A stretch of DNA of 45,875 nt from an uncultured Spirochaetia bacterium (GCA_947040495.1 CAMRBQ010000013.1:1-45875); one strand, 5' to 3'. Positions 1 through 8,645 are shown, counted from the first letter of the stretch. Notes: generated by a model from the sequence alone, not told the origin. A program made the numbers and translations.

Positions 1-65
1 GAGCATTAATTGTGGACGAATATTTTTTGTGCTAAAAAGCCTTGCCATTCCAGATTTCTAATATG

Positions 66-1817
66 CTACTTAAGCGTGTGCAGTATCGCAGTATTTAGTT
101 CTGAAAATAATTTTTTCTTTGTGTCTGAAAGATATTCTACTATTTTATCTATTTCTATATTTTGTACTTCGCTATCAGTTCTAAGCTTAAACTCGACACA
201 ATTATTTTCTATACTCTTTTTACCAATAACAATCCTCATTGGAATACCGATAAGGTCGCAATCATTAAGCTTTACACCAAGCCGAACATCTCTATCATCA
301 AGCATAACTTCGATACCATTATTATTCATCTCATTATATAAACTGCTTGCGACTTCAAACGACTTACTACCCTCTTTTTCAACTGCAACTATTATAAGTT
401 CATATGGTGCAACAGATATTGGAAAAATTATACCCTTATCATCATGATGTTGTTCTATGACAGCAGCAACAGCCCTATTGACACCAATGCCATAACAACC
501 CATAGTAGGATTTATCGGATTATTGGCTTCGTCAAGCACAGTAACATTAAAATTTTCTGTATACTTCTTACCAAGCTTAAATATATGACCTAGTTCAAGA
601 CCATATTTGATATTGAGAGTAGCCTTACAACTAGGACATCTATCACCCTCTTTGGCATTACGTACATCAGCATATTCTACATTTTTTATATCACGCTCTA
701 TATTGACATGCTTTATATGACAATCATCTTCATTTGCCCCAACTATAGCATCTTCAATTGACTGTATCGAATAGTCAGCTATCTTTCTTACATTCTCAGA
801 TATCCCAACAGGCCCAGCAAATCCAACCCTAGCACCAGTAATATTTTTTATTTCACTTTCATTAGCCAATTCAATATCAAGCCCTCCAATATAGTTTGAC
901 AATTTTGTTTCATTGACTTCGATATCACCTCTTATGAGTAAAATTATAAAATCTTCTTTTTCTGTTTTATATATCAAAGTTTTTATAAAATTGTTCGCCT
1001 TGGTTTTGAAGAACACTTCTAAATCATCAATTGTTTTTATATTTGGTGTATGTACTTTTTCACAAGAATTATCTGTATAGATAGATGGTTTATCATCTTT
1101 AAAAACTTCAGCCTTTTCAATATTAGCTCTATAATCGCAATCAGAACAAAACACAATACTCTCTTCACCAACTTCAGAAAGCACCATAAACTCTTCGCTA
1201 CCACTGCCGCCCATAGCACCACTATCAGCCTTAACAGAAACAGTATCAAGAGCCATCCTAGAAAATATTTTTGAATAGGCTCTACCCATGTCATTATATG
1301 TTTTATCAAGGCATTCATCCGTTATATGATAAGAATAGGCATCTTTCATTATAAACTCTCTACTTCTTATTACACCAAAACGAGGGCGTATCTCATCACG
1401 AAATTTTGTATGTATTTGATAAAGCGAAATTGGAAATTGTTTATATGACTGTGTATCATTTTTTATAACATCTGTAAATGCCTCTTCATGTGTAGGTCCT
1501 AATGCATGCTCTACATCATGCCTATCTTTAAGCCTGAATAATTCTTTTTTAAATATATCCCATCGACCCGATGGTATTAATAGTTCCTTTGGCAATAAAA
1601 GTGGCATAAGACATTCTTGGCTATCTATATTATTCATCTCTTCACGCACAATTTGCTCTACCTTTTTTAAAACCCTAGTGCCAAGCGGTAGATATGAATA
1701 TAGCCCGCTTGCAAGTTTTCTAATCATAGAGCTTCTTATCATCAAAGCACTTGAAGATATTTGAGCATCACTTGGGGCTTCTTTTAATGTGGGCATAAAC
1801 AGTTTACTAAGTAGCAT
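66..1817 (-). CDS. proS: Prolyl-tRNA synthetase
   Basis: Charges tRNA-Pro with proline in the cytoplasm. The 583 residues match the usual bacterial ProS length of about 570. Class II motif 2 is visible as TKFRDEIRPRFG (Arg140, Glu142), and motif 3 as CYGIGVNR (Cys441 to Arg448). Between them (about residues 225-400) lies the YbaK-like editing insertion typical of bacterial ProS. The C-terminal anticodon-binding domain follows, with DDRDVRLGVK near residue 508. The ATG is preceded by AGGA at about 10 nt spacing and by a consensus promoter. The last few codons (AILHTLK) and the stop lie inside a copy of an interspersed repeat, so the C-terminal tip may be repeat-derived. It diverges from argD. 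Identity is secure. Confidence 0.97.
   Translation of the reverse strand: MLLSKLFMPTLKEAPSDAQISSSALMIRSSMIRKLASGLYSYLPLGTRVLKKVEQIVREEMNNIDSQECLMPLLLPKELLIPSGRWDIFKKELFRLKDRHDVEHALGPTHEEAFTDVIKNDTQSYKQFPISLYQIHTKFRDEIRPRFGVIRSREFIMKDAYSYHITDECLDKTYNDMGRAYSKIFSRMALDTVSVKADSGAMGGSGSEEFMVLSEVGEESIVFCSDCDYRANIEKAEVFKDDKPSIYTDNSCEKVHTPNIKTIDDLEVFFKTKANNFIKTLIYKTEKEDFIILLIRGDIEVNETKLSNYIGGLDIELANESEIKNITGARVGFAGPVGISENVRKIADYSIQSIEDAIVGANEDDCHIKHVNIERDIKNVEYADVRNAKEGDRCPSCKATLNIKYGLELGHIFKLGKKYTENFNVTVLDEANNPINPTMGCYGIGVNRAVAAVIEQHHDDKGIIFPISVAPYELIIVAVEKEGSKSFEVASSLYNEMNNNGIEVMLDDRDVRLGVKLNDCDLIGIPMRIVIGKKSIENNCVEFKLRTDSEVQNIEIDKIVEYLSDTKKKLFSELNTAILHTLK
68..85. repeat. Interspersed repeat core, copy R1
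   Basis: Eighteen-nt core ACTTAAGCGTGTGCAGTA, overlapping the stop codon and last codons of proS. The same core occurs at 19547-19564, 40698-40715 and 40775-40792 with few changes, and position 9 differs in all four copies. Its G+C content is clearly above the surrounding sequence. Confidence 0.6.
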
Positions 1818-1851
1818 AGATAGTATTTCCTAAATAATTTTTTCGTATATG

Positions 1852-1879
1852 ATTATATTTGATATTTGATATTTGTCAA
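1852..1879 (-). promoter_or_regulatory. proS promoter
   Basis: On the minus strand TTGACA (1879-1874), a 16-bp spacer, then TATAAT (1857-1852): a perfect sigma-70 type match. It predicts a leader of about 28 nt before the proS ATG. Confidence 0.75.
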
Positions 1880-2087
1880 AAAAATAAATAAAAATCACTC
1901 ATAAATAAATATTTTATTATGTCAAAACAGACAAAATATGGTATTATTAATAATATTTTTAATATTATATTTCTATAAATACATATCATTTAACCCAATA
2001 TATCGCTATATATTTACATAAAAACTTAGAATATCCATTTTTAATGCAAAAAATATTATAAATACTCATTTCAAAATAAGTTATATC

Positions 2088-2116
2088 TTGCAAATCATTG
2101 AAATAAATAATATAAT
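2088..2116 (+). promoter_or_regulatory. argD promoter
   Basis: TTGCAA (2088-2093), 17-bp spacer, TATAAT (2111-2116). It predicts a start near 2123 and a leader of about 36 nt to the GTG of argD. Likely drives argD-plsY-gpsA. Confidence 0.7.
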
Positions 2117-2158
2117 CACTTGAATAACTAACGTTCTAAAAAAATCAGGAGTTAAATT

Positions 2159-3346
2159 GTGTTATCAAAAAGTAAAGTAAATATTCAAAATGTTATAAAT
2201 GATACTTCAGAATATGTAATGGATACATACAATCGTGAAAGTATATCATTCATCGATGGAGATGGAGCAACACTTGTAGATAGTGCTGGTAAAGAGTATA
2301 TAGATTTTGTATCTGGCATAGCGGTTAATATACTTGGGTATAAAAATAAAAAACTTGTAAGTGCATTAAAAAAGGCTTCAAATAGTATATGGCATACATC
2401 AAATTTATATCATATAGCCGACCAAGCAAATCTTGCAAAGATTATACATAAAAATGCCCTCAAAGGAAAAACTTTTTTCTGTAATTCTGGAACAGAGGCT
2501 AATGAGGCTGCTTTAAAACTTGCTTTCAAATATAGTTCTAGTATATCAAGTGAAAAAACTGAATTAGTTGCATTAACAAATTCTTTTCATGGACGTACAC
2601 TCGGCTCATTATCTGTAACAGGACAAGAAAAATATCGTGCATCTTTTCCTTCTATATCGAATGTTACATTTGTAGATTTAAATGATTTAGAAGGCATAAA
2701 AAATGCTATAAATAAAAACACCGCAGCTTTAATAGTAGAGCTTATACAAGGCGAAGCGGGTGTTCATGTTATGGATGAAGAGTTTTATAAACTATGCCGT
2801 AAACTAACTAAAAAACATCAGGCTCTATTCATTGTTGATGAAGTACAAACAGGGCTTTATAGAACTGGGCTTCCATTTGCTTTCAAGCATTATGTAAAAG
2901 GTGGTTCTCCTGATATTATTACTATGGCAAAAGGATTGGGCGGCGGTATGGCTATAGGGGCAATGCATGCATCTAAAGCATTTTCAGATATACTAGGAAA
3001 AGGCGACCATGCATCAACATTTGGTGGCAATGCTCTTGCAACAGCTGTAGCATTGACTGTACTAAAACTTATAACAAAAAAATCTTTTGTAGAAGAATTA
3101 AATAAAAAATCAGAACTATTAAAAAAGAAATTAGAATCTCTAAATAATGTCAAAGAAGTACGAGGCATGGGATTAATGCTTGCTATTGATACAAAAAAGA
3201 GTGCTAAAGATGTAGTTAAATCATGTTTAAATGATGGGCTACTACTCAATGCTACAGGCGATAATACTATAAGATTAATACCACCACTTGTTATAACAGA
3301 AAGTGACATAGAAAAATCTATCAGTATTTTGTCTAAACATTTATAA
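2159..3346 (+). CDS. argD: Acetylornithine aminotransferase (class III PLP transaminase)
   Basis: Transfers an amino group between N-acetylornithine and 2-oxoglutarate in arginine synthesis. Class III aminotransferase signatures are present: FCNSGTEANEAALKLA (107-122), the PLP-contacting Asp227 in IVDEVQTG, and the Schiff-base Lys258 in ITMAKGLGGG. The length of 395 is normal. The start is GTG with AGGAG (2147-2151) 7 nt upstream. It begins a run with plsY (33-bp gap) and gpsA. No other arginine genes are in the window, so ornithine or succinyl-DAP aminotransferase activity is also possible. A DAP dehydrogenase elsewhere in the window makes a DapC role less necessary. Confidence 0.88.
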   Translation: MLSKSKVNIQNVINDTSEYVMDTYNRESISFIDGDGATLVDSAGKEYIDFVSGIAVNILGYKNKKLVSALKKASNSIWHTSNLYHIADQANLAKIIHKNALKGKTFFCNSGTEANEAALKLAFKYSSSISSEKTELVALTNSFHGRTLGSLSVTGQEKYRASFPSISNVTFVDLNDLEGIKNAINKNTAALIVELIQGEAGVHVMDEEFYKLCRKLTKKHQALFIVDEVQTGLYRTGLPFAFKHYVKGGSPDIITMAKGLGGGMAIGAMHASKAFSDILGKGDHASTFGGNALATAVALTVLKLITKKSFVEELNKKSELLKKKLESLNNVKEVRGMGLMLAIDTKKSAKDVVKSCLNDGLLLNATGDNTIRLIPPLVITESDIEKSISILSKHL

Positions 3347-3379
3347 TTTAAAAATATGCATATCTAAGGTAATAAAATA

Positions 3380-4036
3380 GTGATAAATTCTACAGTTGCT
3401 CTCATTATAGCATCGCTACTGTCTTCGTATATTATAGGCTCTATTCCGTTTTCATTTATAATAGCAAAGAGCAATGGCGTTGATATATTTAATGTTGGAA
3501 GTGGCAACCCCGGAGCAAGTAATGTTCTGAGAAGTGTTGGCAAAAAATTTGGTATATTAGCTTATATTTGTGATATTGGTAAGGGCATGATAGCAATTAC
3601 CATATCATATAATATTATGAAACATAGCCCATATATGTCTTTAATACTTGTTATTTGCTCTGCTATGGCAGTTATAGGTCATATGTGCTCTATATTTTTA
3701 AAATTTAGAGGTGGCAAAGGTGTTGCTGTTGGATCTGGTGTTATGTTTATGCTTTCACCAATACCATTATTGACAGCATTAATATTTTTCTTTATTGGGC
3801 TTATTTTATCAAAAAAAATTATTGCTGTGGGTAGTACAGTTGGCTCAATAGCATTGCCAATATTTCTCACAATATATCATTTTTTTATACCATCACTATA
3901 TAAATATTTTTTTAATATAGATTATAAATATTTAATGCCTATGACTGTGATTTTGATGATATTTATAATTATCAAACATATACCAAATTATAAAAGAATG
4001 ATTAAAGGCAAGGAGAATTCATTTGAAAAGAAATAA
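3380..4036 (+). CDS. plsY: Acyl-phosphate:glycerol-3-phosphate acyltransferase PlsY
   Basis: Integral membrane enzyme that acylates sn-1 of glycerol-3-phosphate using acyl-phosphate, the first step of phospholipid synthesis. The three PlsY motifs are visible: GSIPFSFIIAK (about 21-31), VGSGNPGASNVLRSVG (glycerol phosphate site) and FRGGKGVAVGSG. Five or so hydrophobic segments span the 218 residues, as expected. The start is GTG with AAGG 10 nt upstream. It overlaps gpsA by 14 bp. GpsA makes the glycerol-3-phosphate that PlsY consumes, so the two are probably translated together. Confidence 0.95.
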   Translation: MINSTVALIIASLLSSYIIGSIPFSFIIAKSNGVDIFNVGSGNPGASNVLRSVGKKFGILAYICDIGKGMIAITISYNIMKHSPYMSLILVICSAMAVIGHMCSIFLKFRGGKGVAVGSGVMFMLSPIPLLTALIFFFIGLILSKKIIAVGSTVGSIALPIFLTIYHFFIPSLYKYFFNIDYKYLMPMTVILMIFIIIKHIPNYKRMIKGKENSFEKK

Positions 4037-5033
4037 AATTGCAATAATAGGTGCAGGCGGATGGGGCTTAGCATTGGCAAATGTATTCTCTATAGAACAT
4101 GATGTATCTGTATGGGTATACGAAGAAGATGAGTATGAAAGTCTTGTTAAAAATCATGAAAGTAGCATTTTTTTAAAAGACATAAAACTCAATGAGAAAA
4201 TAGTGTTTACATTAGATATTGAAGAGGCTATAAATGGCAAGGACATCGTTATACTAGCGACACCTTCATTTGCATTAAAAAATATAGCCGAAACAGTTTC
4301 AAAGTTTATAACAAATCAAAGTTCTATTGTTATAGTAACAAAAGGGCTTGATATAGAAAAAATGGACACAATGAGTACCATAGCAAGAAAATACATAAAA
4401 AATATACCCATACTTACATTATCAGGTCCTTCACATGCCGAAGAGGTTGCTCGCTTAGTACCTACAGCTATAGTTATAGCGGGAAAATCAAGGGATAAAA
4501 ACATAGTAACACAAACTCGTGATACCCTTATGATTAGCCCATATCTACGCATATATAGTAGTCGTGACCAAAAGGGTGTAGAAATGGCTGGAGCATTAAA
4601 AAACATCTATGCTATTGCTAGTGGTGTCATCCATGGATTAAATCTTGGTGACAATACAAAAGCAGCCCTTATAACTCGCTCACTCAAAGAAATGGTTAGA
4701 TTTGCTAAGCATAAACAAGCGAAGGAATCTACCTTATATGGTTTATCTGGCATAGGAGACCTTATCGTTACATGTATGAGCCCATTGAGTAGAAATTTCA
4801 GCCTTGGAACGAGACTTGCAAAGGGTGAAAAGTATGACGATATTAAAAAAAATATGAAGACTGTTGCCGAGGGCGTGTATGCTGCTGAGGCTGTATATAA
4901 ATATTCAAAACAATATGGTATAAATATGCCTATCGCAAAAAGTGTATATAATATAATATTTAATAATGAAGATTGTAAAGAAGTGCTTTATAAGCTTATG
5001 GCACGCAAGGCGAAAAATGAAGATGAAAACTAG
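4023..5033 (+). CDS. gpsA: Glycerol-3-phosphate dehydrogenase [NAD(P)+]
   Basis: Reduces dihydroxyacetone phosphate to sn-glycerol-3-phosphate for lipid synthesis. The N-terminus has the Rossmann GAGGWGLALA (10-19). GPSHAEEVARLVPTA and the catalytic GALKNIYAIASG followed by LGDNTKAALITRSLKEM are family hallmarks. The length of 336 is standard. The start is TTG with AAGGAG (4010-4015) exactly 7 nt upstream, inside the plsY 3' end. Last gene of the argD-plsY-gpsA run. It converges on purN with only 11 bp between stops; that gap holds an A/T-only inverted repeat of doubtful terminator value. Confidence 0.96.
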   Translation: MKRNKIAIIGAGGWGLALANVFSIEHDVSVWVYEEDEYESLVKNHESSIFLKDIKLNEKIVFTLDIEEAINGKDIVILATPSFALKNIAETVSKFITNQSSIVIVTKGLDIEKMDTMSTIARKYIKNIPILTLSGPSHAEEVARLVPTAIVIAGKSRDKNIVTQTRDTLMISPYLRIYSSRDQKGVEMAGALKNIYAIASGVIHGLNLGDNTKAALITRSLKEMVRFAKHKQAKESTLYGLSGIGDLIVTCMSPLSRNFSLGTRLAKGEKYDDIKKNMKTVAEGVYAAEAVYKYSKQYGINMPIAKSVYNIIFNNEDCKEVLYKLMARKAKNEDEN

Positions 5034-5044
5034 ATATATATAAT

Positions 5045-5668
5045 TTATATATTTGGTATCTTCACTTTTCCATTTGCTATGTCTTGTAAAACTTTGCTGT
5101 ACAAAATATACTCTTGTTTTATGATTTTTTTAGATAGCGATTTTTCATCGTCATCTTTTTTTATTTTCACCTTTCTTTGGGCAATAATACGACCAGTATC
5201 CATACCTAAGTCTACAAAATGAACCGTGCATCCCGATTCTTTTGCATTTGCTTCAATAGCCTGCTTTTGAGCTTTAATCCCTTTAAAATTTGGAAGGATA
5301 GATGGATGAATATTTATAATCCTACCTTCATATGCTTTGACAAAATTTTGTTTTACCATTCGCATAAAACCCGCAAGGCAAACCAGCTCTATATTCTCTT
5401 CTTGCAACATCTTTATAACTTTATCTTCAGCAAGCCCCTCTAACTTTGTTTTGAATGGTGCGGGGTCAATATATTCACTACGCACATTATATTTTCTTGC
5501 AATACTCAATCCCTTGGCGTCCTCATTATCAGATATAACAAGCCGAACATTAATACCTTTTAATTTAGAAGTCTCTATATTTTTTAATATAACTTCCATA
5601 TTTGAACCACGAGATGATATAAATATAGCCACATTAATATTTTTAGCTAATTTAGAAAACAAACCCAT
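5045..5668 (-). CDS. purN: Phosphoribosylglycinamide formyltransferase PurN
   Basis: Third step of purine synthesis: transfers formyl from 10-formyl-THF to GAR. The catalytic triad is Asn119, His121 and Asp157, in INIHPSILPNFKG and DLGMDTGRII. The His-to-Asp spacing of 36 is the same as in E. coli PurN (108 to 144). The N-terminal SSRGSNMEVI is the phosphate loop. The 207 residues are normal. Upstream GGT precedes the ATG weakly. It follows pta by 25 bp on the same strand, so it is probably cotranscribed with pta although the pathways differ. Its cofactor is supplied by fhs in this window. Confidence 0.95.
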   Translation of the reverse strand: MGLFSKLAKNINVAIFISSRGSNMEVILKNIETSKLKGINVRLVISDNEDAKGLSIARKYNVRSEYIDPAPFKTKLEGLAEDKVIKMLQEENIELVCLAGFMRMVKQNFVKAYEGRIINIHPSILPNFKGIKAQKQAIEANAKESGCTVHFVDLGMDTGRIIAQRKVKIKKDDDEKSLSKKIIKQEYILYSKVLQDIANGKVKIPNI

Positions 5669-5693
5669 TATGTTATTACCTAATTAAAAATTA

Positions 5694-6704
5694 CTATTGA
5701 CTTTGCAAAGCGGTTATAATAGCTGTTGCCATAATATCAGACGAAGAACAACCACGAGAAAGGTCATTTACAGGTTTTAATGCACCTTGTAATATAGGAC
5801 CAATAGCTTTACATCCACCTAGCCTCTCAGCAATTTTATATCCAATATTACCTGCATTCAAATCTGGGAAAATAAATATATTCGCATTACCAGCAACTTT
5901 AGAATCAGGTGCTTTTTTCTCCGCAATAGCAGGCAATAAAGCAGCATCAAATTGCATCTCTCCATCAAAATCGAAATCAACATTACGATGATCTAAAATA
6001 TTTTTTGCTTCGATTACTTTATCTATTAGAGCATCTTTAGCACTACCCCTTGTAGAAAATGACAATAAAGCCACCTTAGGATTGTCCGATATAAAAGATT
6101 TATATGAAGAGACAGCACTTGTAGCAATATCGGCTAGCTGCTCTGCTGTTGGATTTGGCACAACGCCACAATCTGAAAATATACAACATCCATTTTCAAA
6201 TAGTTCTTTATTTGGATGCTCCATCAAAAAGAAACTAGACAATGTTTTTAATCCGGGCTTCACACCAATTAAAAATAAAGTAGCTCTAATCATTTCAGCT
6301 GTCGAATATACCGCACCGCCAACCATTCCATCTGCTTCATCCAATGCGACCATTGCAGCAGCTGTATATATACTTTCATTTTCAATTATTTCTTTGGCTT
6401 TTTCTACAGTCATGCCTTTATGTTTACGTCTCTCAAATAAAAGAGTAATATATGCATCTTTATTAGGAGATTTTTTAGGATCTACAATAGTTATACCATT
6501 ATCGAGTGATATTTTTTTTTCTTTCGCAAGCGACAATACTTTATCTTCATCCCCTATAAGTACAACTTCTTTCATGATATTTTCTTTTTGAAGCATACCG
6601 GCTGCCTCTACATGACGAATATCATAACCTTCCGCAAGAATTATCTTTTTCTTTAGTACTTTTGCTTTATTTTTAAATGTATCTAATATAGACTTACCTG
6701 GCAT
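5694..6704 (-). CDS. pta: Phosphate acetyltransferase
   Basis: Interconverts acetyl-CoA and acetyl phosphate, a fermentative energy step. The 336-residue protein is the compact single-domain form. Pta/phosphotransbutyrylase signatures are present: ILAEGYDIRHVEAA near the start, MVGGAVYSTAEMIRATL mid-protein, CGVVPNPTAEQLADIA, and the conserved C-terminal IGPILQGALKPVNDLSRG followed by SSDI. Butyryl transfer is unlikely given this ending. GGAG sits about 9 nt before the ATG, and a promoter lies at 6736-6763. No acetate kinase gene is adjacent in this window. Confidence 0.94.
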   Translation of the reverse strand: MPGKSILDTFKNKAKVLKKKIILAEGYDIRHVEAAGMLQKENIMKEVVLIGDEDKVLSLAKEKKISLDNGITIVDPKKSPNKDAYITLLFERRKHKGMTVEKAKEIIENESIYTAAAMVALDEADGMVGGAVYSTAEMIRATLFLIGVKPGLKTLSSFFLMEHPNKELFENGCCIFSDCGVVPNPTAEQLADIATSAVSSYKSFISDNPKVALLSFSTRGSAKDALIDKVIEAKNILDHRNVDFDFDGEMQFDAALLPAIAEKKAPDSKVAGNANIFIFPDLNAGNIGYKIAERLGGCKAIGPILQGALKPVNDLSRGCSSSDIMATAIITALQSQ

Positions 6705-6735
6705 TGTAAAACTCCTGTCCTATTTTAATATAAAC

Positions 6736-6763
6736 AGTATACACTATAATATGAAATTGTAAA
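6736..6763 (-). promoter_or_regulatory. pta-purN promoter
   Basis: Minus strand TTTACA (6763-6758), 16-bp spacer, TATACT (6741-6736), predicting a leader of about 25 nt. Confidence 0.6.
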
Positions 6764-6853
6764 TTATTTTTTTAATATGACATATTATTTGACTATTACT
6801 ATAATCAATATGTTTTATTCTATGTAAAAACAGCGTATAAGGATATCAAAAAT

Positions 6854-7375
6854 ATGAAAAAAATCCTAAATATAATATTATTTACTTTTTTGTTTATACT
6901 TTTATTTTCTTGCTCTACAAAATCTAACAACAAGGGAAATGAAAAAATGAGTAAAAATGAAAAACCAAAAATTGATAAAAACATACAATGCAATAGCCTC
7001 ACCGAAAATGAAGAATATATTATGCTAGAAGCGGGGACTGAAAAGCCCTTTACAGGCGAACTGCTTTATAATAAAGAAGAAGGGCTTTACTTATGCAAAA
7101 GATGTAATAATGTATTATTTTTATCCGACACAAAATTTGATTCAAAATCGGGCTGGCCTAGCTTTGACGAAGCAGTAGATGGTTCTATAAAATATGTCAA
7201 AGATGGTTCAAGGACAGAGGTTTTATGTGCAAAATGTGGTGGGCATTTAGGGCATGTATTTTATGGCGAAGGCTTTAATAGTAAGAATACTAGATACTGT
7301 GTAAATTCATTATCATTAAATTTTGAGCCTAATAAAAATGATAATGAAAAACCAACAGAACAATTAAGCGAATAG
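6854..7375 (+). CDS. msrB: Exported lipoprotein peptide-methionine (R)-S-oxide reductase MsrB
   Basis: Reduces methionine-R-sulfoxide in proteins. Residues 1-20 are a lipoprotein signal ending in LLFSC, so Cys20 should be lipidated and the enzyme held in the envelope rather than the cytoplasm. A linker of about 25 residues is followed by the SelR domain. The zinc-binding CxxC pairs are Cys81/Cys84 and Cys125/Cys128, SGWPSF lies at 99-104, and the catalytic Cys149 is in RYCVNSLSL. AAGGA lies about 11 nt upstream of the ATG. msrA follows after 11 bp with the same lipoprotein design, so the two repair both sulfoxide stereoisomers in the same compartment. Confidence 0.95.
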   Translation: MKKILNIILFTFLFILLFSCSTKSNNKGNEKMSKNEKPKIDKNIQCNSLTENEEYIMLEAGTEKPFTGELLYNKEEGLYLCKRCNNVLFLSDTKFDSKSGWPSFDEAVDGSIKYVKDGSRTEVLCAKCGGHLGHVFYGEGFNSKNTRYCVNSLSLNFEPNKNDNEKPTEQLSE

Positions 7376-7386
7376 GATAAAGCTAT

Positions 7387-8010
7387 ATGACAAAAAATAT
7401 ATTAAAAATATTTATATCTATTATATTATTTGTCTTGTATTCTTGTGCTGAAACAGAAAGCAAGACTCATGAAAAGGAAATTAAAAAAATGGAAGGAAGT
7501 AATACAAAAAGTAACATTGATAATTCAAATTTAAAATATGCCTATTTTGCGTCGGGATGCTTTTGGGGAACAGAATATTGGTTTGAAAAGTCTGATGGAA
7601 TAAAATCAGTCGTATCTGGATATGCTGGCGGAAATAAAGATAATCCAACTTATCAAGAAGTATCCACAGGTCGCACAGGTCATTTAGAAACTGTCAAAGT
7701 AGAATATGACCCATATATAATTAGCTATGATGAACTTGTAAAATTATTTTTTGAAACACATAACTATTCTCAAAGCAATGGGCAAGGTCCAGACATAGGC
7801 TCTCAATATTTATCTGCTATATTTTATTTGACAGATGACGAAAAGTCTATTGCAAATAAATATATAACTATATTAAAATCTATGAACAAAAAAGTCGCAA
7901 CAACAGTTATGCCATTCATAAATTTTTGGGAGGCAGAAGAGTATCATCAAGACTATTATAAAAAAAATAATTCCACACCATACTGCCATTTTTATAAAAA
8001 AATATTTTAA
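7387..8010 (+). CDS. msrA: Exported lipoprotein peptide-methionine (S)-S-oxide reductase MsrA
   Basis: Reduces methionine-S-sulfoxide. It begins with a lipoprotein signal ending in LYSC (Cys20), then a polar linker to about residue 48. The MsrA domain opens with the catalytic motif GCFWGTEYWF (Cys58). Further hallmarks are SGYAGG, TGRTGHLETVKVEYDP, DIGSQYLSAIFY and the HQDYY motif near the end. One C-terminal Cys (Cys200) is available as resolving residue. It is the partner of the upstream msrB and probably in one transcript with it. The following gene starts 60 bp downstream. Confidence 0.95.
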   Translation: MTKNILKIFISIILFVLYSCAETESKTHEKEIKKMEGSNTKSNIDNSNLKYAYFASGCFWGTEYWFEKSDGIKSVVSGYAGGNKDNPTYQEVSTGRTGHLETVKVEYDPYIISYDELVKLFFETHNYSQSNGQGPDIGSQYLSAIFYLTDDEKSIANKYITILKSMNKKVATTVMPFINFWEAEEYHQDYYKKNNSTPYCHFYKKIF

Positions 8011-8070
8011 ACATACAATATTGAAAATATTATAGTATTTGTTATACTATCCAAAAAATATAGGTTATAA

Positions 8071-8589
8071 ATGGAAAAATATATTATACTCGTAAGCCTG
8101 ATAGAAACAATTAAAGATAGAAAAACTAAATCTAAAGAGAGTTCTTATGTGGCGAGCCTTATGTATAAAGGTGAAAATAAGATTAAAGAAAAGATAAAAG
8201 AAGAGAGCCTTGAGGTAATAGAGGCTTCAAAAGAAGAGCCAAGCGATCATCTTTTATACGAACTCGCAGACTTGTTTTTTCATACCCTAGTCTTAATTGT
8301 ATACAAAAACATAGAACTTCAAACAATATTAAATTTTGATATTAATAATATAAAAAAAGATGAATACAAAAATGACATTTCAATTATAGATAATAAACTT
8401 ACAAACGAAGTCGATAAATTATTTTCTAAACAAGTGGAAGCCATAGACATAATCATAAAAAATATAATTTTGTATACAACCGTTATAGCAAATTATTATA
8501 ATATATCTATTAATGATATTGAAAATGAACTAGCGAGAAGAGAAGGAACTAGTGGGCTTGTCGAAAAAGCCTCTAGGGATAAAAAATAG
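8071..8589 (+). CDS. hisE: HisE-like phosphoribosyl-ATP pyrophosphatase with an internal insertion
   Basis: HisE hydrolyses phosphoribosyl-ATP in histidine synthesis. N-terminal HisE features are clear: SYVASLMYKG, the metal-binding KEESLEV (Glu44, Glu45, Glu48) and YELADLFFH (Glu64, Asp67). The family's C-terminal signature ELARREGTSGLVEKASR is also intact (153-169). Canonical HisE is about 100 residues, but this protein has 172 because about 60 residues (88-148) are inserted between these parts. The insert carries a second helix of MazG-like pattern (Glu123, Asp126), possibly a decayed internal duplication. No other histidine genes are nearby, so a different nucleotide pyrophosphatase role cannot be excluded. 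The stop codon lies in a terminator stem. Confidence 0.8.
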   Translation: MEKYIILVSLIETIKDRKTKSKESSYVASLMYKGENKIKEKIKEESLEVIEASKEEPSDHLLYELADLFFHTLVLIVYKNIELQTILNFDINNIKKDEYKNDISIIDNKLTNEVDKLFSKQVEAIDIIIKNIILYTTVIANYYNISINDIENELARREGTSGLVEKASRDKK

Positions 8590-8634
8590 CATCCCCTTAT
8601 ATTCTAAGCTAGAATAATAAGAACATGCTATTTT
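8583..8634. terminator. Bidirectional hairpin terminator between hisE and ddh
   Basis: A 10-bp perfect outer stem, AAAATAGCAT (8583-8592) with ATGCTATTTT (8625-8634), encloses an inner stem of about 11 bp with one bulge (8596-8606 with 8610-8621). A and T runs at both ends let it work in either direction between convergent genes. It includes the hisE stop codon. Confidence 0.8.
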
Positions 8635-8645
8635 AATAAATAAAC

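Larger units (their letters stand above)
1818..2158. other. Intergenic region between proS and argD
   Basis: This 341-bp gap is almost pure A/T and separates two divergent genes. It holds a strong promoter for each side (1852-1879 and 2088-2116). I see no open frame of protein-like composition, no RNA gene, and no obvious arginine-repressor operator in between. Confidence 0.6.

Noticed and set aside
1-48. Minus-strand ATG at 48 that could begin a gene running off the left edge
   Set aside because: Only 16 codons are visible (MARLFSTKNIRPQLML), with no good ribosome site or promoter. It cannot be supported from the window.
5034-5052. Inverted repeat between gpsA and purN stops as a terminator
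   Set aside because: The stem is entirely A/T (ATATATA/TATATAT) with a 3-nt loop and no T-run, so it is too weak to call in DNA of this composition.
6082-6591. Long plus-strand open frame opposite pta
   Set aside because: Its translation is Ser/Ile/Leu-rich with no domain or ribosome site, and pta is unambiguous on the other strand. It is a composition effect of A/T-rich antisense DNA, as are similar frames opposite argD, nrdJ, fhs and lnt.
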